Of a stretch of 64,000 bases of DNA, positions 7,602 to 17,623 are shown piece after piece. The stretch's first letter is position 1, and each line of letters opens with the position of its first letter. Both the position numbers and the translations under genes were made by a program. This DNA comes from Anaerosacchariphilus hominis. Its GTDB lineage: Bacteria; Bacillota; Clostridia; Lachnospirales; Lachnospiraceae. The notes beneath the pieces were generated by a model. That model was not told the DNA's origin. It did not search any database and saw only the letters and a program-made list of their open reading frames with translations. The stretch covers positions 62,001 to 126,000 of the forward strand of contig NZ_JACOOR010000006.1 in NCBI RefSeq assembly GCF_014290175.1, written 5' to 3'.

Positions 7602-8972
7602 TTAGGAGATCGCCCGCACTGCGTCGGCCACGGTCCGGACGCCGCACAGACGGATACCGTCTACCCTGCCCACCTGCTGTCTGCAGACCTCCGGCAGAAT
7701 CACCGTGGTGAAGCCCAATTTTCTGGCCTCCTGTACCCGCTGGGAGGCCTGGCTCACTGCCCGGACCTCACCGCTTAAGCCCACCTCTCCAAAGGCCAGC
7801 ACCTTCTCGTCAATGGCCTGATCCCGGTAGCTGGACACGATGGCCAGCACCACGCCCAGATCGATGGCCGGTTCATTGATGCGGATGCCTCCTGCGATGT
7901 TCACATACACGTCGCTGCCGGAGAGATGTAGGTTCAGCCGCTTCTCCAGCACTGCCAGCAGAAGACTCACCCGGTTATAGTCCATGCCGGCCGCCGTTCG
8001 CCGGGGCATGGTCAGCTGACTGCGGGATACCAGGGCCTGGATCTCCAGCAGAATGGGCCGGGTCCCCTCCACGGAGCAGGCCACGATGGATCCGGAGGCT
8101 GCCTCCGGCCGCCCGTTCAGCATAAACTCCGAAGGATTCTCCACTTCTGTCAGACCCGTCTCCCGCATTTCGAAGACGCCGATCTCATTGGTGGATCCAA
8201 AACGGTTCTTCACCGCCCGCAGGATCCGGTAGGAGGCGTGGCGGTCTCCCTCAAAATACAGCACCGTATCCACCATATGCTCCAGCACCCGGGGACCTGC
8301 CACCGTTCCCTCCTTGGTCACATGGCCCACAATAAAGATGGTGATACCCAGGCCCTTGGCCAGCTGCATCAGGATCGAAGTGGACTCCCGCACCTGGGAA
8401 ACGCTGCCCGGAGCCGAGCTGACGTTTTCATTGTACATGGTCTGGATGGAATCGATGATGACTACCTCCGGGCGGCTGCCCTCGATGGTCTCCCGGATGA
8501 GCTCCAGATTCGTCTCACAGAACAGCAGAAGCCTGTCCGAAAATTCTCCGATCCGTGCCGCCCGCAGCTTGATCTGCTTTAAGGACTCCTCGCCGGAGAT
8601 ATAGAGGACGCTGCGGCCGTCCGCCGCCAGCTTCTGGCACACCTGCAAAAGCAGGGTGGACTTACCGATACCCGGATCGCCGCCCACCAGCACCAGGGAG
8701 CCCGGCACGATACCGCCTCCCAGCACCCGGTTCAGCTCCTCCATCCGGGTATCCAGCCGCTCCTCATCCTTGGTTTCAATAGAAGAAAGGCAGACCGGAC
8801 CTCCGGCTGCCCTCCTCTCAGAGACTCTACCAGTACTCTTTTTTTCACTTTTTACAACGGTTTCTTCCACAAAGGTATTCCACTCCCGGCAGCCCGGACA
8901 CTGGCCCATCCACTTGGGGGACTCGTACCCGCAGCTCTGGCAGAAAAATACCGTAGACTTTCCTTTTGCCAT
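7602..8972 (-). CDS. radA: DNA repair protein RadA
   Basis: 456 aa, full length. RadA is a RecA-like ATPase/helicase that promotes branch migration in recombinational repair. A four-Cys zinc finger (C11, C14, C25, C28) is followed by Walker A GGDPGIGKS (97-105), the RadA-specific KNRFG motif (255-259) and a C-terminal Lon-protease-like domain (about 290-456). It starts 12 bp after the small conserved gene and only a weak ribosome site is visible, so translation may be coupled. In many Firmicutes radA sits with clpC, as here. Confidence 0.97.
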   Translation of the reverse strand: MAKGKSTVFFCQSCGYESPKWMGQCPGCREWNTFVEETVVKSEKKSTGRVSERRAAGGPVCLSSIETKDEERLDTRMEELNRVLGGGIVPGSLVLVGGDPGIGKSTLLLQVCQKLAADGRSVLYISGEESLKQIKLRAARIGEFSDRLLLFCETNLELIRETIEGSRPEVVIIDSIQTMYNENVSSAPGSVSQVRESTSILMQLAKGLGITIFIVGHVTKEGTVAGPRVLEHMVDTVLYFEGDRHASYRILRAVKNRFGSTNEIGVFEMRETGLTEVENPSEFMLNGRPEAASGSIVACSVEGTRPILLEIQALVSRSQLTMPRRTAAGMDYNRVSLLLAVLEKRLNLHLSGSDVYVNIAGGIRINEPAIDLGVVLAIVSSYRDQAIDEKVLAFGEVGLSGEVRAVSQASQRVQEARKLGFTTVILPEVCRQQVGRVDGIRLCGVRTVADAVRAIS

Positions 8973-8984
8973 AGACTTGTCTTA

Positions 8985-9395
8985 TTATGCCTTCACTACT
9001 TTTACAGAAACGGTCTCCTTGCCGCCCAGCTCCACGCTGAGAACCAGCTTGCCGCCCAGACCTGTCTTGATGGCGCCTGCGCTGACTCCGTCCACCAGGG
9101 TCAGATACTCCGTGTCGTCCTCCATACCCAGGGTGATCTGCGCGTCCTCGGGACCTTCTACCCGAAACTCCACACTGTCTGCATTTACCTTAAAATGTTC
9201 TACCGCTGTTCCGGGAACTGATTCATAGACAAACAGATCATTTCGCTCCAGCTTCGTAATCTCACGGAAGGTCTTTACCTTATAGATATCTCCCTGATAC
9301 TCCTCCTGGCGCTTGCTCTTTGCTGCCAGCTCATAGTCTCCAAAGCTGATGCTTCCATCTTCCTCTGCGCGAATCAATTCTTTTACTGCTGCCAT
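8985..9395 (-). CDS. Small conserved clostridial protein, function unknown
   Basis: 136 aa from ATG 9395, chosen because GGAGG lies 10 bases before it; a longer frame to 9464 has no ribosome site. The protein begins MAAVKELIRAEEDGSISFGD and is beta-rich with no signal peptide or membrane segment. Similar clostridial proteins are, to my recollection, labelled endosialidase-like, but I see no catalytic signature that would support an enzyme. It lies between clpC and radA and is probably co-transcribed with one of them. A TATAAT at about 9436 with a poor -35 may give it a separate promoter. Confidence 0.7.
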   Translation of the reverse strand: MAAVKELIRAEEDGSISFGDYELAAKSKRQEEYQGDIYKVKTFREITKLERNDLFVYESVPGTAVEHFKVNADSVEFRVEGPEDAQITLGMEDDTEYLTLVDGVSAGAIKTGLGGKLVLSVELGGKETVSVKVVKA

Positions 9396-9476
9396 TTCTT
9401 TTGTCCTCCCAACTGGAATCTGATATGTTTGATTATATACGATCCCTGTCCTCATTTCCAGCAATTTATGAAAAGT

Positions 9477-11912
9477 TTAGCAATCAAATATGATTTTTCC
9501 TTTTCTCATGGTGACCGTCACCTGACTGCCCCTTCCCACTCTTCCGGACAGGATCTCGTCTGCCAGGGCATCCTCGATCTTCGTCTGGATGGCGCGCTTT
9601 AAGGGCCGCGCTCCGTACTTCACGTCGTAGGCCGTCTCCACGATATGGAGCTTTACGCTGTCCCGCACCTTCAGTTCGATGCCCAGCTGCTGATGACACC
9701 GGTTCGTCAGCTCCTTCAGCAGAATATTCACGATGGACTTCATCTGCTCCTTATTCAGGGCATGGAACACAATGATCTCATCGATCCGGTTCAGGAACTC
9801 CGGCTTGAACATCCGGCGTACCTCCTCCATGACGCTGTTCTTCATGGCCTCGTAATTATGCTTCTCGTCGTCCACGGAGGCGAAGCCCAGCCGCTTGGGG
9901 GAGACGATGGCACCCGCGCCCGCGTTGGATGTCATGATAATCACCGTATTCTTGAAATCCACGGTTCTTCCCTGGGAATCTGTGATTCTTCCGTCGTCCA
10001 GCACCTGCAGAAGGATATTGAACACATCCGGATGGGCCTTCTCGATCTCGTCGAACAGGATCACTGTATAGGGATTCCGTCGTACCTTCTCGGACAGCTG
10101 GCCGCCGTCGTCGTGGCCCACATATCCGGGAGGCGCTCCGATGAGCTTGGATACGCTGTGCTTTTCCATGTATTCAGACATATCCACCCGGATCATGGCC
10201 TCCTCCCGGCCGAAAAGGACCTCTGCCAGGGCCTTGGACAGCTCCGTCTTTCCCACGCCGGTGGGGCCCAGGAACAGGAAGGATCCGATGGGTCTCCGGG
10301 GATCCTGTAATCCCACCCTGCCGCGGCGCACAGCCTTTGCCACGGCCGTCACAGCCTCGTCCTGGGCAATCACCCGCTTATGCAGGATGCTTTCCAGCTT
10401 TTTCAGTCTCTGGTTCTCCGTCTCCGTCAGCCTGCTCACCGGAATCCGGGTCAGATCCGATACGGTCTTCGCGATCTCATTTTCTCCCACTATCAGGGTT
10501 TTCCGTTCTCTGCGATCCTGCTTTTTCTTCACTTTTTCCAGCTTTTCACCCAGCTCCAGACGCTCCCTGCGAAGCTCTGCTGCCCGGGTGAAGTTCTGAG
10601 CCTTCACTGCTTCTTCCATCTCTCGGAGCAGCTCTGTGCTTTTCTCTTCCATCCGGAAGTGCTCCTCCGAGCCCTTTCTGCTGCCCATGCGTACACGGGC
10701 CGCCGCCTCGTCCATCAGGTCGATAGCCTTATCCGGCAGGAACCGGTCGCTGATATACCGTCTGGACAGCTTCGCCGCCGCTTCCAGGGCCTCGTCTGTG
10801 ATCTTTACCTGATGGTGACGCTCATAGCCCGGACGGATACCCTTCAGGATCCGGATAGTTTCCTCCTCAGAGGGCTCCTCCACCAGAATGGGCTGGAATC
10901 TGCGCTCCAGGGCCGCATCCTTCTCGATATGCTTCCGGTATTCCTCCACCGTGGTGGCTCCGATGACCTGCAGTTCTCCTCTGGACAGGGCCGGCTTCAG
11001 GATATTGGAGGCGTCCATGGCTCCCTCGGCTCCGCCCGCTCCGATAAGGGTATGGAGCTCGTCGATAAACAGCAGCACATCCCCAGCCAGGCGTACCTCG
11101 TCCATCAAATTCTTGATACGCTCCTCAAATTCGCCCCGGTACTTGGTACCCGCCACCATGGCGGACAGATCCAGGGACAGCAGCCGTCTGCCCTTCAGGG
11201 AATCGGGCACGTCGCCCTCCGCGATCCGCTGGGCCAGGCCCTCCACGATGGCGGTCTTTCCCACGCCGGGCTCTCCCATGAGACAGGGATTGTTCTTGGT
11301 TCGACGGCTCAGTGTCTGCATCACGCGCCGGATCTCCTCCTCCCGGCCCACGCAGGGCTCCAGCTTATGCTCCGCCGCCATGGCGGTCAGATCCCGGCTG
11401 TACTGATCCAGGGTCTGGGTACCCCGGTTCTGGCTTCTTCCATTCCGGGCCGCTTCCTCCCGGTACTCCCGTCCGGTTCTTCCCATGGAATCCAGAAGGG
11501 CCGTGTAAAGCTCTTTTACATTGACCTCCATGGTGTTCAGAAGACGGCTGGCCGCGCACTCCACATTCTTCAGCATGGCAATGAGGATATGCTCTGTGCC
11601 TGTCTTCTCCTCATGGAACCGGGCTGCCTCCCTCCGGGCCTCCTCCAGGATAAACTCCGCCCTGGGGGTATAGCCGGGACGTTCCTTCAGCGCAGTGGCT
11701 CCTTCGGTGGAAATCAGACTTTTCACCAGCTCCCACAGTTTTTTCTCCTCCACCTTCCGCTCCTTCAGAAGCTGGGACGCCGCGCAGTCCTGTTCCTTTA
11801 CCAGGGCCATGAGAATATGTTCTGTTCCGATATAGTTCTGACCCAGCTGCGCGGAGATTTTCGCCGCCTGCTTCAGCACATTCCGGGCCTTTTCCGTATA
11901 GGTCTCAAACAT
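9477..11912 (-). CDS. clpC: ATP-dependent Clp protease ATPase subunit ClpC
   Basis: 811 aa, normal for ClpC. This AAA+ unfoldase feeds substrates to ClpP. Two Clp N-terminal repeats (1-140) are followed by AAA1 with Walker A GEPGVGKT (213-220), a middle domain with a UVR-type segment (about 425-460), AAA2 with GPTGVGKT near 550, and the C-terminal D2-small domain. GGAGG precedes the ATG. The usual partners ctsR, mcsA and mcsB are not upstream, and no CtsR heptad repeats were found. Instead a 13-bp perfect hairpin lies in the leader. Confidence 0.97.
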   Translation of the reverse strand: MFETYTEKARNVLKQAAKISAQLGQNYIGTEHILMALVKEQDCAASQLLKERKVEEKKLWELVKSLISTEGATALKERPGYTPRAEFILEEARREAARFHEEKTGTEHILIAMLKNVECAASRLLNTMEVNVKELYTALLDSMGRTGREYREEAARNGRSQNRGTQTLDQYSRDLTAMAAEHKLEPCVGREEEIRRVMQTLSRRTKNNPCLMGEPGVGKTAIVEGLAQRIAEGDVPDSLKGRRLLSLDLSAMVAGTKYRGEFEERIKNLMDEVRLAGDVLLFIDELHTLIGAGGAEGAMDASNILKPALSRGELQVIGATTVEEYRKHIEKDAALERRFQPILVEEPSEEETIRILKGIRPGYERHHQVKITDEALEAAAKLSRRYISDRFLPDKAIDLMDEAAARVRMGSRKGSEEHFRMEEKSTELLREMEEAVKAQNFTRAAELRRERLELGEKLEKVKKKQDRRERKTLIVGENEIAKTVSDLTRIPVSRLTETENQRLKKLESILHKRVIAQDEAVTAVAKAVRRGRVGLQDPRRPIGSFLFLGPTGVGKTELSKALAEVLFGREEAMIRVDMSEYMEKHSVSKLIGAPPGYVGHDDGGQLSEKVRRNPYTVILFDEIEKAHPDVFNILLQVLDDGRITDSQGRTVDFKNTVIIMTSNAGAGAIVSPKRLGFASVDDEKHNYEAMKNSVMEEVRRMFKPEFLNRIDEIIVFHALNKEQMKSIVNILLKELTNRCHQQLGIELKVRDSVKLHIVETAYDVKYGARPLKRAIQTKIEDALADEILSGRVGRGSQVTVTMRKGKIIFDC

Positions 11913-11937
11913 AAAATTCCTCCAGTCATAATAGCGT

Positions 11938-11974
11938 CAGTGGACAGATGGCAACATTGGTCATCTGTCCACTG
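11938..11974 (-). repeat. Perfect hairpin in the clpC leader
   Basis: CAGTGGACAGATG (11938-11950) and CATCTGTCCACTG (11962-11974), 13 of 13 paired, with an 11-base loop. It lies 25 bp before the clpC start codon. There is no T-run, so it is not a simple terminator; it could be a protein-binding dyad or an mRNA structure. Confidence 0.7.
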
Positions 11975-11992
11975 TGATCGTTCTTTGGTATA

Positions 11993-13015
11993 TTACAGTT
12001 CCAGATCCTCCAGATCCAGAATCTCGATATCGATGTCGTCTCCGGTCTCCACCGGCTCTTTCCTGGGTTCAGGCTCCACAGGAACTTCGTCTTCCAGCTT
12101 CGCCGCTTCCGCAGTCTCCAGGGCGCTCATGTCGATCTCCGGCAGACTGTCCGTGAGACTTAAGTCCGGCTTTTCTTTCTCGGCCCGTCGCTTTCCACCC
12201 TTCTTCAGATCGTCATAGAAGTCGTCAAAATCGTCTTCCTCGTCCCCGTCGTAATCGTCGTAATCGTCGTCCTCATACTCGTATCCGGCGTTCCTGCTCT
12301 TCAGGGCGAAAACAATGGTCAGAATCAGAAGAATGGCGCTCAGAACTGCCAGTCCGATAATGATATAAAGCCGTGTCTTCAGGCTGCTGGCGCTGGTCTC
12401 CTTCAGCTCCGTCAGTTCATTGGTCAGGGACTCAGTCAGTCCTGCGGACTCTCCGGCTCCCGCAAACTGTCCCAGATCCCGCTGGAAGGTATTCTCCTGG
12501 GGATCGTACCAGTACCAGCCGGTACTGCCGTCAGCCTTCTGGGCCCATACCAGATACAGTTCGGAATCTGCCTGGTAAGCGGTATAGCTGGTGTCACCCA
12601 CCTGAATACTGGTCTCGGTCAGTTCCGCGTCGGAATAACTTTCCTCCGGCTCCTGAATCGTGTAAGCCGCTGCCGGAGTCTCCTCCTGGGGCTCCTCCGC
12701 AGCCGGTTCCTCCGGATCCGCCGTCTCGGACACGCTCAGCAGGTCGGAACGAATCCATCCCGTCTTCTGGGCTCCGTCCAGGGTAAAACTGATCTGGTAC
12801 CAGGTCTTTCCGCCGCTCTCTTTTTCATCGGTAATATCCACATTGGTCTCCACAGGCAGGGAGCAAACCTTCTGCGCATTCGCGTCTGCGTCCGCGCGCA
12901 CCCGCGCTCCGTCTGTGGTAATCGTTCCTATCCGGGCTGCAGATACCTGCACGCCAAACGTCGATATCATCAGTCCTGCAGCAAGTACTGCTGCCAGACA
13001 CCGCAGTTTCTTCAT
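11993..13015 (-). CDS. SH3b-domain membrane protein with acidic tail
   Basis: 340 aa from ATG 13015, which has GGAGG at 8-nt spacing; the upstream ATG in the same frame has none. A signal peptide (residues 1-26, ending VQVSA) leads into a bacterial SH3 domain (about 28-95; GARVRADADANAQ, WYQISF, GWIRSDLL). A Pro/Glu-rich linker, a membrane helix (LYIIIGLAVLSAILLILTIV, about 235-257) and a strongly acidic cytoplasmic tail follow. SH3b domains commonly bind peptidoglycan. It has a consensus promoter and may be the first gene of a transcript running into clpC. Confidence 0.8.
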   Translation of the reverse strand: MKKLRCLAAVLAAGLMISTFGVQVSAARIGTITTDGARVRADADANAQKVCSLPVETNVDITDEKESGGKTWYQISFTLDGAQKTGWIRSDLLSVSETADPEEPAAEEPQEETPAAAYTIQEPEESYSDAELTETSIQVGDTSYTAYQADSELYLVWAQKADGSTGWYWYDPQENTFQRDLGQFAGAGESAGLTESLTNELTELKETSASSLKTRLYIIIGLAVLSAILLILTIVFALKSRNAGYEYEDDDYDDYDGDEEDDFDDFYDDLKKGGKRRAEKEKPDLSLTDSLPEIDMSALETAEAAKLEDEVPVEPEPRKEPVETGDDIDIEILDLEDLEL

Positions 13016-13088
13016 TTCTTCATCCTCCATTATCCTGACATCACGCCTTTTGACGTCCGTCTCCCCTATCACTTACAACATTGTTTTT

Positions 13089-13117
13089 ATTATAATCGGA
13101 ACCGGGAGCCTTGTCAA
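13089..13117 (-). promoter_or_regulatory. Consensus sigma-A promoter of the SH3b gene
   Basis: TTGACA (13112-13117), 17-bp spacer, TATAAT (13089-13094) on the minus strand: both boxes and the spacing match consensus exactly. Confidence 0.88.
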
Positions 13118-13145
13118 ATAACAGATTGTGGATAGGGTCGTCAGG

Positions 13146-14297
13146 CTATCGCGCCGTCCAGAGCCGGTACACCTGCTCCGCCGTATCCGCCAGATTCCGT
13201 CTGGCCGTCTCCGGCTCCATGGCCTCCTCCAGGGTACAGATGCCCCTGAGAATGGGGAAAAAGGCGTCAATGCCCTTTTCATGGCAGGCGATGGCGTCCC
13301 GGGTCACGCTTCCCGCGAAGGCTACCACCGGCTTTCCGTACTTTTTTGCCAGGGCCGCCACGCCCACCGGCGCTTTTCCCATGGCGGTCTGTCCGTCCAG
13401 CCGTCCCTCGCCGGTGACGACCAGATCTGCGGTCCGCAGGGTCTCCTCCAGACGGGTCTCCTCCAGTACGATGCCGATGCCCGACTGTAAATCTCCTTTT
13501 AAGAAGCTTCGGAAAGCAAAGCCCAGTCCTCCGGCTGCTCCCGTTCCCGGATACTCCGGATCCGCATCGCCTAAGGTCTGTGCCGCCAGAGCCGCGTACC
13601 GGCCCAGCCAGGCGTCCATGTTCTTAATCATATCCGGATCCGCGCCCTTCTGTGGACCATAGACCGCGCTGCAGCCCTGATCCCCGCAGAGAGGATTGGT
13701 CACATCGCAGGCGATTCGGAACTCACAGCCGGACAGCTGTTCCAGCGCCCCTTCGGTGCGGATCTCCCGGAGTTCTTCCAGTCCGGCCGCTCCCCTCCGC
13801 ACCGGCTTTCCCTCCGCGTCCAGGAAACCGAAGCCCAGAGCCTCCAGCATGCCGATACCGCCGTCGTTGGTGGCGCTGCCCCCGATGCCGATGAGGAACC
13901 GGCGGCAGCCCTGAGCCAGAGCGTCCCGGATCAGCTCCCCCACGCCGTAGGTGGTGGTAAAGAGAGGGTTCCGCTTTTCCGGAGGCACTAAGGTAATCCC
14001 CGCTGCCGCGGACATTTCCAGTACCGCCAGCTTCTCCCCGTCTGCTGTTTCTGTGTCCACAATTCCATAGGAAGCGGTGACCGGCTCTCCCAGCGGACCG
14101 GTCACAGTCAGGCTACGAAGGCTTCCGTTCATGCCGCTGACCAGGGCCTCCACCGTTCCTTCCCCGCCGTCAGCCAGAGGGCGGACAACCGGCTCTGCCG
14201 TTTTATCCGCCCTCCTGATACCTTCCGCTATTGCCTGGCCCGCCTCCATGGAAGTGAGACTTCCTTTGAAGGAATCGATTGCAATAACTGTCTTCAT
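13146..14297 (-). CDS. glxK: Glycerate kinase (GlxK/GarK type)
   Basis: 383 aa, typical of class II glycerate 2-kinases, which phosphorylate D-glycerate with ATP. Diagnostic blocks are IDSFKGSLTSMEAG at 6-19, RPLADGGEGTVEAL near 40, GIGGSATNDGGIGML near 120 and VVTGEGRLDGQTAMGKAP near 285. AAAGGAG lies before the ATG. It starts 33 bp after purD on the same strand without a terminator between them, so it is probably the last gene of the purine operon transcript, though it has no obvious role in purine synthesis. Confidence 0.93.
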   Translation of the reverse strand: MKTVIAIDSFKGSLTSMEAGQAIAEGIRRADKTAEPVVRPLADGGEGTVEALVSGMNGSLRSLTVTGPLGEPVTASYGIVDTETADGEKLAVLEMSAAAGITLVPPEKRNPLFTTTYGVGELIRDALAQGCRRFLIGIGGSATNDGGIGMLEALGFGFLDAEGKPVRRGAAGLEELREIRTEGALEQLSGCEFRIACDVTNPLCGDQGCSAVYGPQKGADPDMIKNMDAWLGRYAALAAQTLGDADPEYPGTGAAGGLGFAFRSFLKGDLQSGIGIVLEETRLEETLRTADLVVTGEGRLDGQTAMGKAPVGVAALAKKYGKPVVAFAGSVTRDAIACHEKGIDAFFPILRGICTLEEAMEPETARRNLADTAEQVYRLWTAR

Positions 14298-14330
14298 TTG
14301 TACTCCTTTATATCCTCATCCAGTCCTCTT

Positions 14331-15602
14331 TTAGGCCTCGTCAATGGCTTTTCCGATGTCGCTTCTGCAGTAGGCTTTCTCAAAGTCCACCAACTTCACT
14401 GCCTCGTAGGCATTGGCCCGGGCGGTCTTCAGATCCGCGCCCAGAGCGGTCACGCCCAGCACTCTTCCGCCGTTTGTGACGATCTGGCCGTCCACCTTCT
14501 TCGTACCCGCATGGAACACATAGTAACCGTCCCTGTCCTTGAAATTCTCCAGTCCGTGAATGGGGAAGCCCTTCTCATAGGAAACGGGGTAACCGCCGGA
14601 AGCCAGCACCACGCAAACCGCCGCATTATCCGCGAACTCCAGATCGATCTGATCCAGGGTTCCGTCAATGCAGGCCTCAAAGACATCCACGATGTCGGTC
14701 TTCATTCTGGGCAGAACCACCTGGGTCTCCGGATCGCCAAATCTTGCATTGTACTCCAGTACCCGGGGTCCCTTCGGGGTCAGCATCAGGCCGAAGAAGA
14801 TGACGCCCTTGAACTCTCTGCCCTCTGCAGCCATGGCGTCCACAGTGGCCTGGTAAATGTGCTCTTTGCAGAACTGATCCACTTCTGCCGTATAAAAGGG
14901 GCTGGGGGAAAAGGTTCCCATGCCGCCGGTATTCAGTCCCTGATCGCCGTCCAGGGCACGCTTGTGATCCTGGGCGGAGGTCATACATTTGATGGTCTTG
15001 CCATCCACGAAGCTTAAGACCGATACTTCCCGGCCGGTCATGAACTCCTCGATGACCATTTTATTGCCTGCGGTGCCAAACTGCTTGTCCAGCATGATGG
15101 TCCGCACGCCCTCTTTCGCCTCTTCCAGGTTATTACAGATCAGAACTCCCTTTCCGAGAGCCAGTCCGTCGGCCTTCAGCACGATGGGGAAGTCCGCGGT
15201 CTCCAGATAGGCAAGGGCCTTCTCCGGGTCGTCGAAGTTTTCATAAGCTGCGGTGGGGATGCCGTATTTTTTCATCAAGTCCTTGGAAAATGCCTTGGAG
15301 CCCTCCAGGATGGCCGCATTGGCCCGGGGTCCGAAGATACGCAGTTCTTCTTTTTCAAAGACGTCCACGATACCGCCCACCAGCGGGTCGTCCATACCGA
15401 CCACCGTCAGGTCGACGGCGTTCTCTTTGGCGAAGGCCGCCAGCTTCTCAAACTCCATGGCTCCGATGGGTACGCACTCGGCGTACTCCTCGATGCCGGC
15501 ATTGCCCGGCGCGCAGTATATTTTTTCGGCTTTGGGGCTCTGGGCGATTTTCCAGCAAAGCGCATGCTCACGTCCGCCTGAACCAACAACTAAAATTTTC
15601 AT
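14331..15602 (-). CDS. purD: Phosphoribosylamine-glycine ligase
   Basis: 423 aa, full length. It catalyses ATP-dependent joining of glycine to phosphoribosylamine in de novo purine synthesis. The N-terminal GSGGREHAL (8-16), the ATP-grasp core with PIVLKADGLALGKGV, and FFGLMLTPKGPRVLEYNARFGDPE (cited in part) are characteristic. GAGG lies 5 bases before the ATG. It follows purN after a 126-bp gap that holds a REP-like palindrome. Confidence 0.97.
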   Translation of the reverse strand: MKILVVGSGGREHALCWKIAQSPKAEKIYCAPGNAGIEEYAECVPIGAMEFEKLAAFAKENAVDLTVVGMDDPLVGGIVDVFEKEELRIFGPRANAAILEGSKAFSKDLMKKYGIPTAAYENFDDPEKALAYLETADFPIVLKADGLALGKGVLICNNLEEAKEGVRTIMLDKQFGTAGNKMVIEEFMTGREVSVLSFVDGKTIKCMTSAQDHKRALDGDQGLNTGGMGTFSPSPFYTAEVDQFCKEHIYQATVDAMAAEGREFKGVIFFGLMLTPKGPRVLEYNARFGDPETQVVLPRMKTDIVDVFEACIDGTLDQIDLEFADNAAVCVVLASGGYPVSYEKGFPIHGLENFKDRDGYYVFHAGTKKVDGQIVTNGGRVLGVTALGADLKTARANAYEAVKLVDFEKAYCRSDIGKAIDEA

Positions 15603-15618
15603 ATTTACCTCACTCTCT

Positions 15619-15666
15619 AGCCCGCAGTGCGCTCGATTCCGCTACGCTTCATCTCGCTCACGGGCT
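15619..15666. repeat. REP-like palindromic element between purN and purD
   Basis: Outer arms AGCCCG (15619-15624) and CGGGCT (15661-15666) are perfect, and inner GCG/CGC pairing extends the stem with a bulge. A compact GGGC-GAA-GCCC hairpin (15662-15672) follows, and CCTGC/GCAGG arms lie at 15701-15712. The GC-rich palindromic make-up resembles dispersed REP/BOX-type elements; no second copy occurs in this window. Confidence 0.45.
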
Positions 15667-15728
15667 TCGCCCTATGGATTGTCGCAAAAAGCTATTGCTT
15701 CCTGCAAGCAGGGCAACACCTTTTCGTG

Positions 15729-16334
15729 TCAATCCGCACTGCTCACTGCCTGCGTGCAAATCATATCAATGGCCTTCGGAAGCAGAATCCACTCGGCTTC
15801 CTCCATGACACGCCGCTGTAAGCTCTCCGGTGTATCTCCTTCTTTTACCTCCACAGCCTTCTGTAAGAGAATGGGGCCTGTGTCGGTTCCTTCGTCTACG
15901 ATGTGCACGGTGGCGCCTGTCACTTTCACGCCGCGCTTCAGGGCCTCTTCATGTACCTTCAGTCCATAGAAGCCGGTACCGCAGAAGGACGGAATCAGGG
16001 AAGGATGGATATTGATGATACGTCCCTCGTATTCCCGGATGATTTCCTTCGGAATCACCACCAGGCAGCCAGCCAGAACTACCAGCTCCGCGCCGCAGTC
16101 CTTCAGGGCTTTCAGAAGCGCTGCGTTAAAGGCCTCTGTGCCGCCGCAGGCCTTTCTGGTAATGCAGACAGCCGGAATACCATGTTTCTTTGCCCGCTCC
16201 AGGGCGTAGGCCTTCGGATTATTACTGATGACGGATACCACTTCCGCGTTCCGGATCTTTCCTTCGTCAATGGCGTCCAGGATAGCCTGCAGGTTCGTGC
16301 CGCCGCCGGACACCAGTACCGCTACCTTTAACAT
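15729..16334 (-). CDS. purN: Phosphoribosylglycinamide formyltransferase
   Basis: 201 aa from ATG 16334, which has GGGAG seven bases upstream and overlaps the purM stop by 7 bp; a longer frame to 16415 lies inside purM. PurN transfers the formyl group of 10-formyl-THF to GAR. The N-terminal [14 protein letters not shown], the folate/catalytic block [14 protein letters not shown] and [17 protein letters not shown] are all present. It is translationally coupled to purM. Confidence 0.96.
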   Translation of the reverse strand: MLKVAVLVSGGGTNLQAILDAIDEGKIRNAEVVSVISNNPKAYALERAKKHGIPAVCITRKACGGTEAFNAALLKALKDCGAELVVLAGCLVVIPKEIIREYEGRIINIHPSLIPSFCGTGFYGLKVHEEALKRGVKVTGATVHIVDEGTDTGPILLQKAVEVKEGDTPESLQRRVMEEAEWILLPKAIDMICTQAVSSAD

Positions 16335-17353
16335 AAGGTCACTCCCTTTTCTCCTGCCTGAATCTCGCCCAGGATGTACGGGGTCTCGCCAGCCTCGCGG
16401 ACTGCTGCCACGCACTTGTCCACGTCTGCCGGATCCACAGCCATGATCATGCCGATACCCATGTTGAAGGTATTGTACATCATCTGCTCCTCGATGCGGC
16501 CGTCCTCGCGCAGCATGTGGAAGATCGCCGGTACCTCATAGCTGTCTTTTCTGATCATCGCGCGCACGCCCTCGGGCAGCATACGCGGAACATTCTCATA
16601 GAAGCCGCCGCCTGTGATATGGCTGCAGCCCTTGATGGTCACGCCTGCTTCCTTTACGGTACGCAGGGCCTTCACATAGATCTTGGTCGGCTCGATGAGG
16701 GCTTCTCCCAGGGTTCTGCCCAGGCTCTCAAAGTAGGTATTCAGATACTCTTCCTTCATGGTAAAGACCTTTCTCACCAGTGAGAAGCCGTTGCTGTGTA
16801 CGCCGGAGGAAGCCATACCCACCAGCACGTCGCCCGGCTTGATATTCGCGCCGGTGATCAGGTTTTTCTGATCCACCACGCCTACCGCAAAGCCGGCCAG
16901 ATCGTACTCGTCCACCGGATAGAAGCCCGGCATCTCTGCGGTCTCGCCGCCGATGAGCGCCGCGTTTGACTGACGGCAGCCCTCTGCTACGCCGCTTACG
17001 ATGGCAGCGATCTTCTCCGGAACATTCTTGCCGCAGGCAATATAGTCCAGGAAGAACAGGGGCTCACCGCCTGCACAGGCGATATCGTTTACACACATGG
17101 CCACGCAGTCGATACCTACAGTGTCATGCTTGTCCAGCAGAAATGCCAGCTTCAGCTTGGTTCCCACGCCGTCCGTACCGGACACCAGGGTCGGCTGCTC
17201 CATCTTTTTAAATGCTTCCATGGAAAATGCGCCGGAGAATCCTCCGATTCCCGTCAGTACCTCGGGACGCATGGTTTTCTTAATATGCTCCTTCATGAGC
17301 TCCACAGACTTGTAACCTGCTTCAATATCTACGCCTGCGTTCTTGTAATCCAT
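16328..17353 (-). CDS. purM: Phosphoribosylformylglycinamidine cyclo-ligase
   Basis: 341 aa, normal AIR synthetase length. It makes AIR from FGAM with ATP. Signature blocks are [15 protein letters not shown] at the N-terminus, [16 protein letters not shown] near 60, [14 protein letters not shown] near 135 and [19 protein letters not shown] near 245. AGGAGG sits 9 bases before the ATG. It is separated from purE by the three 112-bp repeats, an unusually long gap inside a biosynthetic operon. Confidence 0.97.
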   Translation of the reverse strand: MDYKNAGVDIEAGYKSVELMKEHIKKTMRPEVLTGIGGFSGAFSMEAFKKMEQPTLVSGTDGVGTKLKLAFLLDKHDTVGIDCVAMCVNDIACAGGEPLFFLDYIACGKNVPEKIAAIVSGVAEGCRQSNAALIGGETAEMPGFYPVDEYDLAGFAVGVVDQKNLITGANIKPGDVLVGMASSGVHSNGFSLVRKVFTMKEEYLNTYFESLGRTLGEALIEPTKIYVKALRTVKEAGVTIKGCSHITGGGFYENVPRMLPEGVRAMIRKDSYEVPAIFHMLREDGRIEEQMMYNTFNMGIGMIMAVDPADVDKCVAAVREAGETPYILGEIQAGEKGVTLC

Positions 17354-17399
17354 AACTTTTATCCTCCTAGTATGAGCACTTGGCGAGGTGTTTTCGAGC

Positions 17400-17468
17400 C
17401 TAGTGCGAATCTACACCTGGACACTTTATGAATGCAAGCGGTACGCGCCGCATGAATTTAGTGGCCAT
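17400..17468 (-). CDS. Mini-ORF in repeat unit 1 (22 aa)
   Basis: Codes for [20 protein letters not shown] plus SH, ending at TAG. AGGA lies six bases before the ATG. The peptide is basic with one Cys, and I do not recognise it. Translation is unproven; identical length and near-identical sequence in all three units make it worth recording. Confidence 0.35.
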   Translation of the reverse strand: MATKFMRRVPLAFIKCPGVDSH

Positions 17469-17511
17469 GGTGTTTCCTACAGTATGAGCACTTGGCGAGG
17501 TGTCTTCGAGC

Positions 17512-17580
17512 CTAGTGCGAATCTACACCTGGACACTTTATGAATGCAAGCGGTACGCGCCGCATGAATTTAGTGGCCAT
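17512..17580 (-). CDS. Mini-ORF in repeat unit 2 (22 aa)
   Basis: Same peptide as in unit 1 (begins [13 protein letters not shown]), with the same AGGA site and TAG stop. See the repeat-array entry. Confidence 0.35.
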   Translation of the reverse strand: MATKFMRRVPLAFIKCPGVDSH

Positions 17581-17623
17581 GGTGTTTCCTACAGTATGAG
17601 CACTTGGCGAGGTGTTTTCGAGC

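Noticed and set aside
10380..12218. 612-codon open frame on the plus strand opposite clpC
   Set aside because: It is antisense to a highly conserved gene, has no ribosome site or recognisable domain, and arises from the codon bias of clpC.
16335..16415. N-terminal extension of purN inside purM
   Set aside because: No ribosome site, and the PurN fold begins at [12 protein letters not shown] (ATG 16334).
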